Shown in pieces: positions 1 through 9,225 of a stretch of DNA of 64,000 nt; the first letter of the stretch is position 1, and every line of letters begins with the position of its first letter. The translations under genes were made by a program, and so were the position numbers. Source of the DNA: Rhynchopus sp. YZ270_cl-10. Taxonomy: Eukaryota; Euglenozoa; Diplonemea; Diplonemida; Diplonemidae. The stretch covers positions 310,001-374,000 of the forward strand of contig OZ037897.1 of the NCBI GenBank assembly GCA_964035575.1, written 5' to 3'. The notes beneath the pieces are model-generated. The model had not been told where the DNA came from, did not search any database, and saw only the letters and a program-made list of their open reading frames with translations.

Positions 1-1052
1 TCCAGGTATTCCGTGAACCTGAGGGGAAGGCGCTGTGAGCATGCCTCCTGGGTATCCTGGAGTGCCGTTTGGAAATTGAAGACTGTCGACCCGCCAGTCG
101 TCTTTCCCCCATTCGTTGAGGACACGGTTCAGCTCCAACTCCCCCGCAGTGTCGCCGACGTTCGCACCGACCTCTTCGTGCATGGCTTGCATGCGTTCTG
201 CGTGCAGTGCTTTGCCTTCTTCATCCAATGCTGGGGGCTGTGCAGGGCGGTCCCCTGGAGAGGCGAGGGGCAAAGACGAGGTGGTTCTCGCCGCTTCGTT
301 TTGTTTGAACGCCGCAAAGTCGTTGTCCTGCTCTTCTGCCCCGCCAAAGGGGTTTTCGAAGCAGGTGTCCCATTGGTTCCCGTTGCTGGGTTCCTGTGTT
401 TCAGCGGCGGCGAAGATGTCGTGTTTGTTTTGTGGAGACGGTGCGGTGATTGGTGGGTCGGGTTGTGGTTGTGGAGGTGGTGCGGTGGCCTCGCTGTTAA
501 GCGCCTGCGCCCGCCAGCGGTCGCAGCTGTACCACATCTTCCACTGCGTCGCGCTGCTCAGGATGCGTACACTGAAGGCGTCGTCGTCGTCATCTTCGGG
601 CTCCCGCGAGAGAAACCCTGGGTCCTGCCGGACCATATCTGCCACCTCCTCCCCTACCTCCATGTTTTTCTGTTTGTAAATGGATATGGAAGGGTAGGAG
701 GAGGGGATCAATGTTGGTTTAGTACTGCACCCCAAAAAGGTTTAATACAGTTAACCGTACCGGTAATGTATACTCAAAACTCACCTTGATGCGTGCATGG
801 ACAAGAGGTATATACCGACCGTAAAAAAAAAAGGTCAAAACTCCCCATAAAAATCCGGAAAAGGCCAAACATTTTACGGTAGTACAGTAATGCAGGTTTC
901 ATACTGTTATAAACACCCTTTGTAGTAAACCTGCCAAAGGGGAGGGGGGATGTGGTGTATACCTCCATAAGCATCTCGATCGTGTCCTCTAGCTGGTTGA
1001 TTGTCGACGTTGTCATCTCAAGACGACCTTCAAGACGGTCTGAGTGCAGACC
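1..1052 (-). CDS. Left-truncated coiled-coil / NPF-motif protein, two visible exons
   Basis: Host gene running off the left edge. Two exons are visible, 963-1052 and 1-669, joined by a 293-nt intron (donor GTATAC at 962, acceptor ACAAACAG ending at 670). The splice keeps the frame and gives ...IEMLME-KNMEVGEE.... The upstream exon is itself preceded by a possible acceptor, CTCTCAG (ends 1053), so further 5' exons may exist. If not, translation would start at the ATG at 663. The first ~45 residues look helical and coiled-coil. A run of five Asp follows, then a Pro/Gln-rich stretch, an NPF tripeptide and an acidic DNDFAAF motif. In known endocytic adaptors NPF binds EH domains and short D/F motifs bind adaptor ears, so a trafficking role is possible but is inference. 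No stop is seen. I do not recognise the family. Confidence 0.55.
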
Positions 1053-1459
1053 CTGAGAGCATTTTATGAATTGGGTGTTGTGTGAAAACAAAGATGTTGC
1101 GTTATCCCTAGGAATATAACCAAATGGTGGGTTGGATAACTAAATATCGGTCTAAGAGGGAGTTGCCTTCACTAAAGGTGCATACACAAAATTGGGGGGA
1201 AAGGGGGGTGTCGGTCATTCAACCATTGAAATAACGTTGCTTTTACCCCTCCCGATACTGCATTTTTATACTCAGGCAGCATTCGCTAGTTACTGGGAAG
1301 ATCAATCAGGGCAGCCCTCACAGGCACGTGCCGAAGTGTGCCCGCCAGCGGTGTGAGTGAGAGTCACACTTGGTGTGGGGTTTTGGTTACTATTCTCATC
1401 ATTGTAAAGAGCCTCAGGGAGGTGTCCTGGCTGCGGTGGTGCATTTTGCTGCATTTTTT
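1053..1459. other. Spacer between the left-edge gene and the bromodomain gene
   Basis: No convincing gene. On the minus strand an acceptor-like CTCTCAG abuts the exon at 1052, so undetected 5' exons of the left-edge gene may lie here. A short GC-richer piece at about 1305-1370 is the only candidate. Confidence 0.4.
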
Positions 1460-2288
1460 TTAGTGAATTCTAAAGTTTCCCCATACCTCTTCCTGACTGG
1501 CCTCTGCTTGCGACTTAAGGTATTGAAGGACTGTGCTGTTTCCTGCAAGCTTGCGGAGACGTCGTACAAACTCCTCCTCTGCACGCAGCTCCAAGAACTC
1601 CACCAACGCTGCGTCGTAGCTGTGTAGTTATACGATTTTTGCGTAACATAACATAACACATAACATAATACGATTTTTGTTCGTGTGTAAATTAGGCTGA
1701 TTGACGCTGGGCTTGGTCGGGTGGTCATCATCCATGGTGATCGGTATAAATCGGTGGTAAAAAGTGATAAATGGGGCCAGGCCGTCGCAATCAGCCTATG
1801 TATATTATACTTTGAATCTTTCCCAATACGCTCTCTCCCAAATGGGGTTTTCAATAGCCATACCATTTTTCCAGCACCTCAGCACGGCGTACAACGTGCT
1901 GCCCACTATCGCCCCAATACCCTCGCGCATTGGTAAGGATCTGATTGAGGTCCCCATAGAACGCAGTCACCACTTTGTGAAGAGCCCCTTTGTAATATCC
2001 TATGCTGTCTGCCTCGAGGCGCATACGTATTGTGGCGAGGTCGATGGGGCGGGCGACGCTTGCCAAGAAGTCGGGCAGCTTCTCTCTGGCAATGTCTGCC
2101 GGCGCTGCGAACACATGGTGGTTCTGGTCCTGCGCAAGCTCGGTCACAATCGCCACCAAATGGCTCCGTGCAGGCAACGACGCGTTCACCCTCCGCCGCT
2201 TGCTGCACCGCCCCTGCCGTACATCGCTTAAATCCCTCAACAACGCTTTAACTCTAATCAAACACTCCTCCACAGCAGGCCGCTTCAT
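1460..2288 (-). CDS. Bromodomain protein, two exons
   Basis: Small nuclear-type protein of 194 aa. Exon 1 is 1864-2288 and exon 2 is 1460-1619, separated by a 244-nt intron with donor GTATGG and acceptor TACACAG (phase 2, joining ...EVLEK-C-YDAALVEF...). Without the splice, exon 1 would end three codons later at a TGA. Residues ~58-165 form a bromodomain: HVFAAPAD, then PDF, the RPIDLATIRMRL segment in place of the usual P-M-D-L, and FYGDLNQILTNARGYW, which keeps the NAxxY acetyl-lysine-binding asparagine. Exon 2 supplies the last helix and a short charged tail ending at TAA 1460-1462. A basic stretch, SKRRR, near residue 30 could be a nuclear localisation signal. The protein has little beyond the bromodomain, unlike most multi-domain relatives. 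Presumed role: binding acetylated histones or other nuclear proteins. Confidence 0.75.
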
Positions 2289-2756
2289 GGACAGAAGCTA
2301 ATAAGACGACCCTCCCCCGAGGGGAACAAAAATAGGAGGGTTGGAGGGTTTTTAAAAAGAGGTTGCAATTCAAAAATTTTTTTTTTTGCAATTTTGTAAA
2401 AGTGTAGCTGGATATAAAAAAGGTCAAAAAACCTTCACAATAATCTCAGAGACGTTCTAACGAAGGTGTAAAAGGAGGAAAAAATGCTCTGTAAAGATGG
2501 GGGAGAAAAAAAACCCTCCTTAAGCCTTACAATGCGTCACCTTTATGGAGCCTTCAATAAGGGTGGGAAGGGAGAGGGAGGGGTGTGCACCCGCCAGAGG
2601 GGGAGTGACCGTGTGTGGCCCACCAATTTCCTGGTGAAGGGAAGGGTGGTTTGTGCGTGGGGGAGAAAAATTTGAGGTCGCAACTGATAAGTTGATTCTT
2701 TTTTTGTTGTTCATTGCGTCAGGAGAGGACATCATAGGCAGAAGACGCAACAGCTT

Positions 2757-2806
2757 TCTGTACCACATCTCTATACTCACCCAAAGAGGAAGAGGGGTTT
2801 GAAAGT
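2757..2806 (+). repeat. Short direct repeat, copy 1 of 2
   Basis: About 48 bp starting TGTACCACATCTCTA and continuing through CACCCAAAGAGGAAGAGGGG. It recurs 180 bp downstream with few changes. Confidence 0.7.
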
Positions 2807-2936
2807 TTGTTTTGTATTGTATTGTATTTCATTGCAGTACTTTGTAAGTTGAGAGGTAGGTGCACTTCTTTGTTGAGATAGCGACTAATTCCTGTTGAAG
2901 CCTCACGGCAAGAAAAGATACCTAAAAGATACCGAA

Positions 2937-2985
2937 TGTGTACCACATCTCTAAACCCACCCAAAGAGGAAGAGGGGGGTTAGAA
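2937..2985 (+). repeat. Short direct repeat, copy 2 of 2
   Basis: Second copy of the TGTACCACATCTCTA unit. The sequence between the copies is unrelated, so this is a dispersed pair rather than a tandem array. Confidence 0.7.
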
Positions 2986-3200
2986 CCCTGGGGTGTGGGA
3001 TTATTTTTTTTTAAAACTCAGATAGATATTTGCATAAAAGGCGATCGTTTTGACTGCAACGACATAAAGGAGCACGTGGTGTACCTCTTAACAACAAGAA
3101 GACACATCACACACAACACAACTCGACCTATCAAAGAGACAGGCACTATGAGGACATATTCAGAGAAATGCACGACACAATCTTGCGGGAAAAAGAAACT

Positions 3201-3350
3201 TAACACTATGGGAGAGGTTGTGGTGAAACGCACAACACCTCGACCTGTTTGGTGAGGAGTGGCTCTGCAGGCGCGGTTCGCCCCTAGAACCGCAAAAGTG
3301 TGTTCAAAATGCTTTTTGTTTCTATTTCCTCCTTCCATGAGATGACAAAA
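3201..3350 (+). repeat. GTTGTG-hairpin repeat, spacer copy
   Basis: About 145 bp, clearly related to 20785-20925. It contains two stem-loops: GTTGTG/CACAAC around GAAACG, and GCGGTTC/GAACCGC around a 7-nt loop. The related copy lies inside an intron of the coiled-coil gene at 19.9-21.5 kb. Confidence 0.7.
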
Positions 3351-3421
3351 AAGAATCCTTTTTTTTTGAAATACAAAAACCCATGTTGCGTTGTTGTCCC
3401 TTCGCGCACCCACCTCTCTTA

Positions 3422-4300
3422 TCAGTCCTGCAGACGGTCGTCGGCTATAGACTGCACACTGGAGACATCGCTCTCACCTTCACCTTCACCTTCACCTTCA
3501 CCTTCACCTTCACCTTCACCTTCACCTTCACCTTCACCTTCACCTTCACCTTCACCTTCACCTTCACCTTCACCTTCACCTTCACCTTCACCTTCACCTG
3601 CATCACTTTCACCTGAAGTCTCCTCTGCCCGCATTGCAGTATCTGCCTCTGCCTCTGCCTCTCCTAGGATTGCGGCCTTTTCAGTCTCGCTCTGCTGCCG
3701 GCGTCTTGCTTGGATGAGCCGCACCCTTTCGTCTACACGTTGCCGTTTCAAGGTGCGTAGTTGTGTCACCCTTTGCTTCGCTTGCTGTGCCTCTGCAGTA
3801 ATCTCACTGATGTGCCGCACGTTGCGTGCCTGCCGTGCCCTCGCAAGGTCGTATTCAGAGTCGGCAGCTCCCTCCCAATAGCGTTTTCGTTTGTGTGTGC
3901 GTGGGGCCGCTTCTAGCCGTGGTGTGTCGTGGTCGGCTTGGTCCCACCGTTTCATCTCGAAGTCGACAAGGTTCTCCTCTCGTTGCTTTGCAGTAAGCGA
4001 CTTCCCGCCGTCCTCAAGGAGGGCGTTGTAACGTCGTGTCTTTTCCCGCATGCGCTCCTCTCTCGCCTCCTCCAAGGCCCGCTCGCGTTCGTTTAATTCG
4101 CGTACCCGTGCAGATTCCTTAAGGTGCAGTGCTTCTCGTACAGCTCGCGTGCCAGGTCCTCTCTCCCGTTTGCGGGTCTTAAGAAGCTCCAGTTCGGCGC
4201 GCATTTGAACAAGAGTTGCGTTGCTTACCCCGCAGATTTCACGGCTTTTCTCGCGGGAGGCAAGTGCGAAAGATGTCTGTGTGAGCCATCCTAACGACAT
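3422..4300 (-). CDS. Charged coiled-coil protein with a (Gly-Glu)n tail
   Basis: Single exon, 292 aa, ATG at 4298-4300. Almost the whole protein is helical and rich in Arg, Glu, Lys and Gln. A RYNALLEDG...REENLVDFEMKRWDQ segment (~residues 90-120) is loosely reminiscent of CCDC174-type proteins (DUF4078), but I cannot confirm the match. Near the C-terminus about 20 copies of a hexanucleotide encode (GE)n, followed by a Ser/Asp tail. Because the repeat unit is six bases, length changes there keep the frame. Upstream on the coding strand is a ~40-nt pyrimidine run ending about 80 nt before the ATG, and 667 bp upstream is a copy of the CACGAGAGG module. Expected to be a nuclear or RNA-processing coiled-coil protein, with low certainty. 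Confidence 0.7.
   Translation of the reverse strand: MSLGWLTQTSFALASREKSREICGVSNATLVQMRAELELLKTRKRERGPGTRAVREALHLKESARVRELNERERALEEAREERMREKTRRYNALLEDGGKSLTAKQREENLVDFEMKRWDQADHDTPRLEAAPRTHKRKRYWEGAADSEYDLARARQARNVRHISEITAEAQQAKQRVTQLRTLKRQRVDERVRLIQARRRQQSETEKAAILGEAEAEADTAMRAEETSGESDAGEGEGEGEGEGEGEGEGEGEGEGEGEGEGEGEGEGEGEGEGESDVSSVQSIADDRLQD
3475..3598 (+). repeat. (TTCACC)n hexanucleotide array
   Basis: About 20 near-perfect copies of a six-base unit within the coding region of the coiled-coil gene, read on the minus strand as Gly-Glu repeats. Confidence 0.95.
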
Positions 4301-4966
4301 TATTTGTTAAAGTTTTTGCGATGTGGATGATGCACGCTATGCTTTTGTGTAAAGAAGAGGGGATGAGAGAGGAGGGGGAGGGGGAACTCCTGCAGGGGAA
4401 AATGTAGATTTTTTTAGGATGCGAAAAAGGGGGAAACGTGCGGAACGTGACGGCGACAGGACGTTGACCGTACGGTAAAAAAATGATTTGGAGAAAAAAA
4501 AACGCTGTTATGTAACTGCCTGAGGTTAGGTTTTTCTTATTTCAAGAGACATTTGCTTTTTTTTGTTTTGTGGCATTCTTTTTTGAGGGACATATCTGCC
4601 GATGGCGGAGAGGGGAGATGAGAGGGGTTCTACCAGAGTGCACAGAGAAGGGGATAGGGTGCGCAAAGTACAATGATAATACGAGACGATAAAACTGAAA
4701 CATAAACAAAACCAAAAAACCAACAAAAAAACCATTCCACACGAGAATTTTACAGGGTCGAACAATAGGTGGGGGTAAATAAACCCTTTGTTGCCCCCCC
4801 TGTAATACAAAGAAAAGGTGCAGAGCGAGAGAGAGCAAAATAACAAAGTAAAAAGGCGAAGTTCGTAGCACAAAAAAGGCCTCTCAAGGATAGGCACCCA
4901 ACCGGGTGTTCATTGGAACACCAGGGGGGTGTTCACGCCAGAGGGAAAAACAATTTTTTTTTTTTG

Positions 4967-5055
4967 ACTTGAAATACAACAGCCCCTCTCGTGAACAGTG
5001 CACCTTTGGTACAATGACCAGCTCTATCTCCGGGGGGTGGACCCCCCTCAACCGC
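4967..5055 (-). promoter_or_regulatory. CACGAGAGG upstream module, copy a
   Basis: About 85 bp shared with 8441-8525 and 29260-29344. On the coding strand it runs: a G/C hairpin around a GGAC-type loop, ACCAAAGG, CACTGTTCACGAGAGG, then TGTATTTCAA and a T-run. It lies 667 bp upstream of the start at 4300. A regulatory or processing role is inference. Confidence 0.4.
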
Positions 5056-5144
5056 TTCTCGAGGGTAGTGAGCACCCGACACTGTGGGTGTTATAACCCT
5101 TCCACAGCGAACCCCAAGGGGGGGTGTTTACACTAGAAGGGGAA

Positions 5145-5212
5145 AAAGAGAAGTTGAAAGTGCAAACGCCTCACCGTTCATCGGCGGACGCAGGTTCACC
5201 GGCTCTCCGCAA
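5145..5212 (-). repeat. GTGAGGCGTTTGCAC repeat, copy 1
   Basis: On the coding strand it reads a short GC hairpin, GTGAGGCGTTTGCAC, then TTTCAACTTCTCTTTTT. Related pieces lie at 19768-19802, 31760-31830, 34658-34712 and 34716-34770. Confidence 0.55.
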
Positions 5213-5218
5213 GAAATT

Positions 5219-5262
5219 TATGTTTATAAGATGAACCTAAGCCTCTCGTGATTAAGGGGGAT
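5219..5262 (+). repeat. CCTCTCGTG stem-loop element
   Basis: TTATAAGATGAACCTAAG then CCTCTCGTG. The 3' arm (ATTAAG) pairs only weakly, so this looks like a decayed copy. Confidence 0.6.
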
Positions 5263-5527
5263 AACTGTAAACTGGTGGATAAAAAAAAATATGGCCATGT
5301 GTGAAGAGATTGAGTTGAATCTGGTAATTGTTTTTTTTTTTTATATGAAAATAATGGAGAAATAGTCACACATTGCAAAAAAACAGAAAAAACTACGCGA
5401 AATACACAATAACACAAAATACACGCTGGGTTTTTTTTTTCCACAACCTTCCTTCACCCCCCGTGCCTGTAAGGGCAACCGAAGGTGAAGAAGGTGTTGT
5501 ATGAAATCAATGTAGGTGGGGGGTAAA

Positions 5528-5615
5528 GGGTCAATCTTACACACAACCCCAGATTTTGAGGAAAATTTTCGGCCGAAAATGGGCCCCACGTATTAGTGAC
5601 CGGGCTCATATTTTC
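5528..5615 (+). repeat. GGCCGAAAATGGG repeat, copy 1
   Basis: About 85 bp related to 27020-27101, ending GTGACCGGGCTCATATTTTC. The second copy lies within the TIR element at 25.4-27.7 kb, so this may be a fragment of a related element. Confidence 0.6.
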
Positions 5616-6127
5616 CAAATTTAAGTGGTCAAAAAAATTGTCCAATTTTTCAACATCGACCCCACCACTGCACGGACGGATCCCAAAAAATGCAAATAAG
5701 GACCCTTGAAATGTGTAATTTCAGGGGTTTTCGAGAAAAAAAATAACAACTGATCCTACAGGGGTTGAAGGAAGGTGTGCAGAAAACAACAACAACAACT
5801 CATTGCTAAGAAAAATACAGGATGTATTGTGGAAAACCCCGCACACCACATGCCTTCAACCCCCTCCTACATTTCACTGTTCTGTCTATTCCATTCTAAA
5901 AAAAAATAAACACAAAAATCATTCCAAAAAAGTAGTTCTCAGTACATCTCTGTGGACATACAGATTTCTCCGCTTTTTTTTTAGTTTTCCCATCAAACCG
6001 CAGCAATATGACCCACCCCTTTCCCACGGGAGGACATAAATTCGCATCCATTCGCACCATCTTGAAAAAGGATCCGACAGGACAGTTTTTCGACGAAAGG
6101 TGGCGGAGATAGAGTCCCCCTAGGTCT

Positions 6128-8224
6128 TCACTCATATCTCTGGGAAATAGGTCTTGCCAGCAGCTCATGCCCAAACAGCGGGGTCGCCTCATGAGCGGGG
6201 AGGGGCAACGTCAATGGCCTCGGGTTTGGGGGCTCCGGCGTCGCTGGCGACGGTGCTGGGGGGTGCTCTGTGCTGTCTGTGTCGCCCCTGCCACGTGCGT
6301 CACCTCCCCCTCCTCCTCCCCTCCCCATGGCCTCACCCCACTCTCCGTAAAGGTCTACAGATCCGCGTTCGGACATCGCGCCACCGCCGCCACCAAAGTG
6401 GTCTGCATCCCCTGACACCATGCACCCACCTCCTGCAAAGTCTTCGACAGTTTGGTAGTCAGGCGCTTCAAGTGTCTCAGGGAGGAACGCTGCCGCCGCC
6501 AGCCCCAGCACCGCAACCAACGCCAGCGCCTTCATCGCAACGTCCATGCTTGACTGCTGCAATGCAAGCAAAAAGGGGGTGCCAATGCTCCCCAGCTTGC
6601 CCCCTGCGGTGGCAATCCCCATTCCCGTCCCTCTTACATCCGCAGGAAATAATTCGGACGCCCAAATGTACACTGTAGTAAACGCGCCTGCCAAGAAGAA
6701 CATCCCTGCAAACGCAAACCACTTCACCCCTTCCCCGAGGGTCTCCGTCAGCGACGCGGTCAGACAGCACAATGCCCCTATTGTCAACGCGCCCATCGCT
6801 GTCCCCTTCCGCCCTACTCCTTTCACCTCGACCAGATTATATTGCAAAGGGTATACCGCCATTTCTATTAGACCTAAGGCTGCGGCATTAAAATAAGCGT
6901 CTCCTGGCAGCGCTGCCCCTGATAACGTTAAACCAAAGTACAACAACGATGCGGCACCCCATAATGTAGCCATGCCGAATACAGCACGACGCAGTTTTGG
7001 ATATTCTATGAGTTTTGCGAAGAACGTTGTTGGGGCGGTCTGCGGTGCCTCCGTTTCTGCCTGCGGGATTAAATCGTTGAACCACGCGAACGGCTGCGAA
7101 GACCTCCGTCTCCTCTGTTGTGTCCTACCTAATGCCGGAATTGAATCACCAAATCCTGGCGGAGCTCTCAGAGGTTGGTTCCGCATTGTCGGAAGCTCCC
7201 AGGTTCCGACAGTTCTTCGATGGTTTCTTTGTGGCAACCCAGGAAAGTTTCGTATTCCTAAATCAGACACCCCCAAATACCTTTCCAATGTACCGTTCAC
7301 CGTCGCAATTTCTACCATAACACTGTGAAACCGCTCCAAAGCGGCAGCCGCATCTTCTTGTACACCTTCATAGTTTTTGACGCCAAATACTGTTATATAT
7401 TCGGTCCCTTCCAACCGTTTTAGCGCTACACTGTATAGGTACTGCGGCGACTCATAAAGGAGAAGGGGAAGAACCGCTGTGGCGAGAGAAATCCCGGAGA
7501 GAATCAGAGTGAACGCAACCCAAGGGTGGACAGCGTACGCTAGCAACGCAAGCAACGCTGCCCCGGCTGCGCCTGACATAAAAAAGACCGTTCCGAACAG
7601 CGCAAACCGCTGAAACAAATGCTCTGCACCAAATACATAGAGCAGCAGGTAGGTCCCTCCGGTGCAGATACCGTGCAAAAACTTTGCTATACACATCGTC
7701 TCAATATCATTCGCAAGCGCAGTACCCGCAAGAGACAACGCACAAAGCACCCCAATACATACCAACGGAAGACGTCTCCCAAAGGTGTCCGCAACCTTAC
7801 CAATCGCAAGCCCCCCGACCAACCAACCTGTAAAAAAAGCGCAGTCAGGGAGGGCCAGGAGATAACGGTCATTGCATGCGATTCCCCAGTCGGTGAGGTA
7901 TGACTCCCCGGTGAGGTTGTAGCCCTGCGCGCTGAGGAGGGTTCGGTTGTCGCAGAAGTCTTCCAGGCTAGGGGTAGTGTCATCAGCGCAGAGGACAGAG
8001 TCGCAGACGACCTCAGGAGGCAGATGAGCGAAGAACATCGCGCGGACATTCCCCCCCGCCACTGCGGCTGCGAGAATCGACACCCCCATCACAGCCTGCT
8101 GGTACCGCCCCCATCCTCCAACCCCTTCAGTATAATTCTCATAAGAGTTCACCGCGATCGACGCTCTCGGCCGGTTTGGGGGAAGCGAAAAACGTTGCGA
8201 ACCTCCAGATCCATCAGAGGACAT
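6128..8224 (-). CDS. SLC22-like major facilitator transporter
   Basis: Single exon, 698 aa, about 150 residues longer than typical SLC22 carriers. After a cytosolic N-terminus and TM1 there is an extracellular loop with Cys pairs and N-glycosylation sites (NRT, NLT), ending in LTDWGIACNDRYLLAL. This matches the SLC22 W-x-L-V-C-x-x-x-W/Y-L pattern. The loop 2-3 signature GKVADTFGRR is at ~142-151, and the second-half ELFPADVRGTG motif is at ~523. A long basic/Pro-rich loop (~270-400) separates the two six-helix halves, and the C-terminal tail is Gly/Pro-rich. The expected role is plasma-membrane transport of an organic ion or zwitterion; the substrate cannot be read from sequence. A CACGAGAGG module lies 217 bp upstream. 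Confidence 0.85.
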   Translation of the reverse strand: MSSDGSGGSQRFSLPPNRPRASIAVNSYENYTEGVGGWGRYQQAVMGVSILAAAVAGGNVRAMFFAHLPPEVVCDSVLCADDTTPSLEDFCDNRTLLSAQGYNLTGESYLTDWGIACNDRYLLALPDCAFFTGWLVGGLAIGKVADTFGRRLPLVCIGVLCALSLAGTALANDIETMCIAKFLHGICTGGTYLLLYVFGAEHLFQRFALFGTVFFMSGAAGAALLALLAYAVHPWVAFTLILSGISLATAVLPLLLYESPQYLYSVALKRLEGTEYITVFGVKNYEGVQEDAAAALERFHSVMVEIATVNGTLERYLGVSDLGIRNFPGLPQRNHRRTVGTWELPTMRNQPLRAPPGFGDSIPALGRTQQRRRRSSQPFAWFNDLIPQAETEAPQTAPTTFFAKLIEYPKLRRAVFGMATLWGAASLLYFGLTLSGAALPGDAYFNAAALGLIEMAVYPLQYNLVEVKGVGRKGTAMGALTIGALCCLTASLTETLGEGVKWFAFAGMFFLAGAFTTVYIWASELFPADVRGTGMGIATAGGKLGSIGTPFLLALQQSSMDVAMKALALVAVLGLAAAAFLPETLEAPDYQTVEDFAGGGCMVSGDADHFGGGGGAMSERGSVDLYGEWGEAMGRGGGGGGDARGRGDTDSTEHPPAPSPATPEPPNPRPLTLPLPAHEATPLFGHELLARPISQRYE

Positions 8225-8440
8225 AACAAAAAAAATGAGGTTAAATGTTCAGAGTCAGAGGGGGGTTCGGAGAATCGCTATCCTTGAAAAGGGAAAGTGA
8301 AGTTGAAACCAGAACAACGTTATGGTTTACCAGGGTTCTGTGCACATCTCGTTTGGGTGGGAAGGGGGGAGGGGAGGAGTGTAGGGGGTAGGTGTGTGTG
8401 TGCTGGTTGGGGAGGGGGGTAGATTGGTTAAAAAAGTAGA

Positions 8441-8525
8441 GTTGAAATACAACAGACCTCTCGTGAACAGTGTACCTTTGGTATATGACCGGCTGCACCG
8501 GGGGGTGGACACCCCTCAACCATGC
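8441..8525 (-). promoter_or_regulatory. CACGAGAGG upstream module, copy b
   Basis: Second copy of the ~85-bp module, 217 bp upstream of the MFS start. Its G/C part forms GGGGT/ACCCC around GGAC. The core CCTCTCGTG (plus strand) is at 8457-8465. Confidence 0.45.
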
Positions 8526-8938
8526 AGTCACCATTAAAAAAAAAAAAGCAATTTTGTTTGATGATTTTTTAGCTGCAAAACCCGCGTGGAGGGGCTTGGA
8601 GGGGAAGGGAAGGATTACCAAATAAACTTACTCTTTTTTTTATGAACTGTTTTTTTTCTCTCCATCCATTCTCTGGAAGGTGGGTGGGGTATGGGGGTGG
8701 GGAGGAGAATTCACACACTGTCCATTATACCCAACACACACAGCTCATTTCGACCTCAGTTAGAACGAAGGTGGACGAAAGGTGAGCTAAATAAAATACG
8801 GGGGGGAAATATTCATATTTTGGAACCGAAGCTTTGGGAAACCCGGTCATTTCGAAACCGGCTCCCGTTCCCCTAAGCCTAAGGTTCCCCTCAGGTTAGG
8901 TTCCAATATGAAATTTTCCCCATAAAATGAAGGTTTTG

Positions 8939-8978
8939 CCGATGAACACAAGCCTCTCGTGGCTGAGTCACCAACCTT
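8939..8978 (+). repeat. CCTCTCGTG stem-loop element
   Basis: GATGAACACAAG, CCTCTCGTG (8953-8961), GCTGAGTCACC. The arms pair partly. Same orientation as the other copies. Confidence 0.6.
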
Positions 8979-9030
8979 AAGGAACACCGTAGTAAGAAAA
9001 TGTGAAACGAAAAAAAAAAAAGAAAATTTT

Positions 9031-9064
9031 TGAGATTGAATGGGCCTCTCGCACACACACACAC
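9031..9064 (+). repeat. CCTCTCG element fused to the CA array
   Basis: GAGATTGAATGGG then CCTCTCG (9045-9051), running directly into (CA)n. It marks the left edge of the CA-rich hairpin array. Confidence 0.5.
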
Positions 9065-9195
9065 ACATATTGGGGACATATTCTGCGCAAGAATTACCCC
9101 CTATTTAGTTATCAAACACACACACACAGAGTGGGCGAGACTCCGTTCAGGCGTTACCCACTCTAAATCTGTTATCAAACACACACACCGACACA
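9050..9195 (+). repeat. CA-rich hairpin array, 5' side of the LINE
   Basis: Two units, each ending TTATCAAACACAC. Unit A carries GGGG...ATTCT-GCGCA-AGAAT...CCCC, a nested hairpin. Unit B carries GAGTGGG...CTCCGTTCAGG. The same units recur at 17318-17385 and 35052-35430. Confidence 0.75.
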
Positions 9196-9225
9196 GGGGG
9201 AACGAGGGAAATTAACACTATCACA

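Larger units (their letters stand above)
2289..3421. other. Spacer with short direct repeats
   Basis: No gene supported. It holds the direct repeat pair at 2757-2806 and 2937-2985 and a copy of the GTTGTG hairpin repeat at 3201-3350. Long A/T runs interrupt every frame of interest. Confidence 0.5.
4301..6127. other. Spacer rich in dispersed short repeats
   Basis: No gene supported. It contains a long CACGAGAGG module (4967-5055), a hairpin-4 copy (5145-5212), a CCTCTCGTG stem-loop (5219-5262) and a copy of the GGCCGAAAATGGG repeat (5528-5615). Confidence 0.5.
8225..9195. other. Spacer between the MFS gene and the LINE
   Basis: No gene. It holds the CACGAGAGG module at 8441-8525, stem-loop elements at 8939-8978 and 9031-9064, and the CA-rich hairpin array from about 9050 that forms the 5' flank of the LINE. 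Confidence 0.6.

Noticed and set aside
13-789. Plus-strand open frames at the left edge
   Set aside because: Antisense shadows of the minus-strand gene whose reading runs 669 to 1 with better composition and splice sites.
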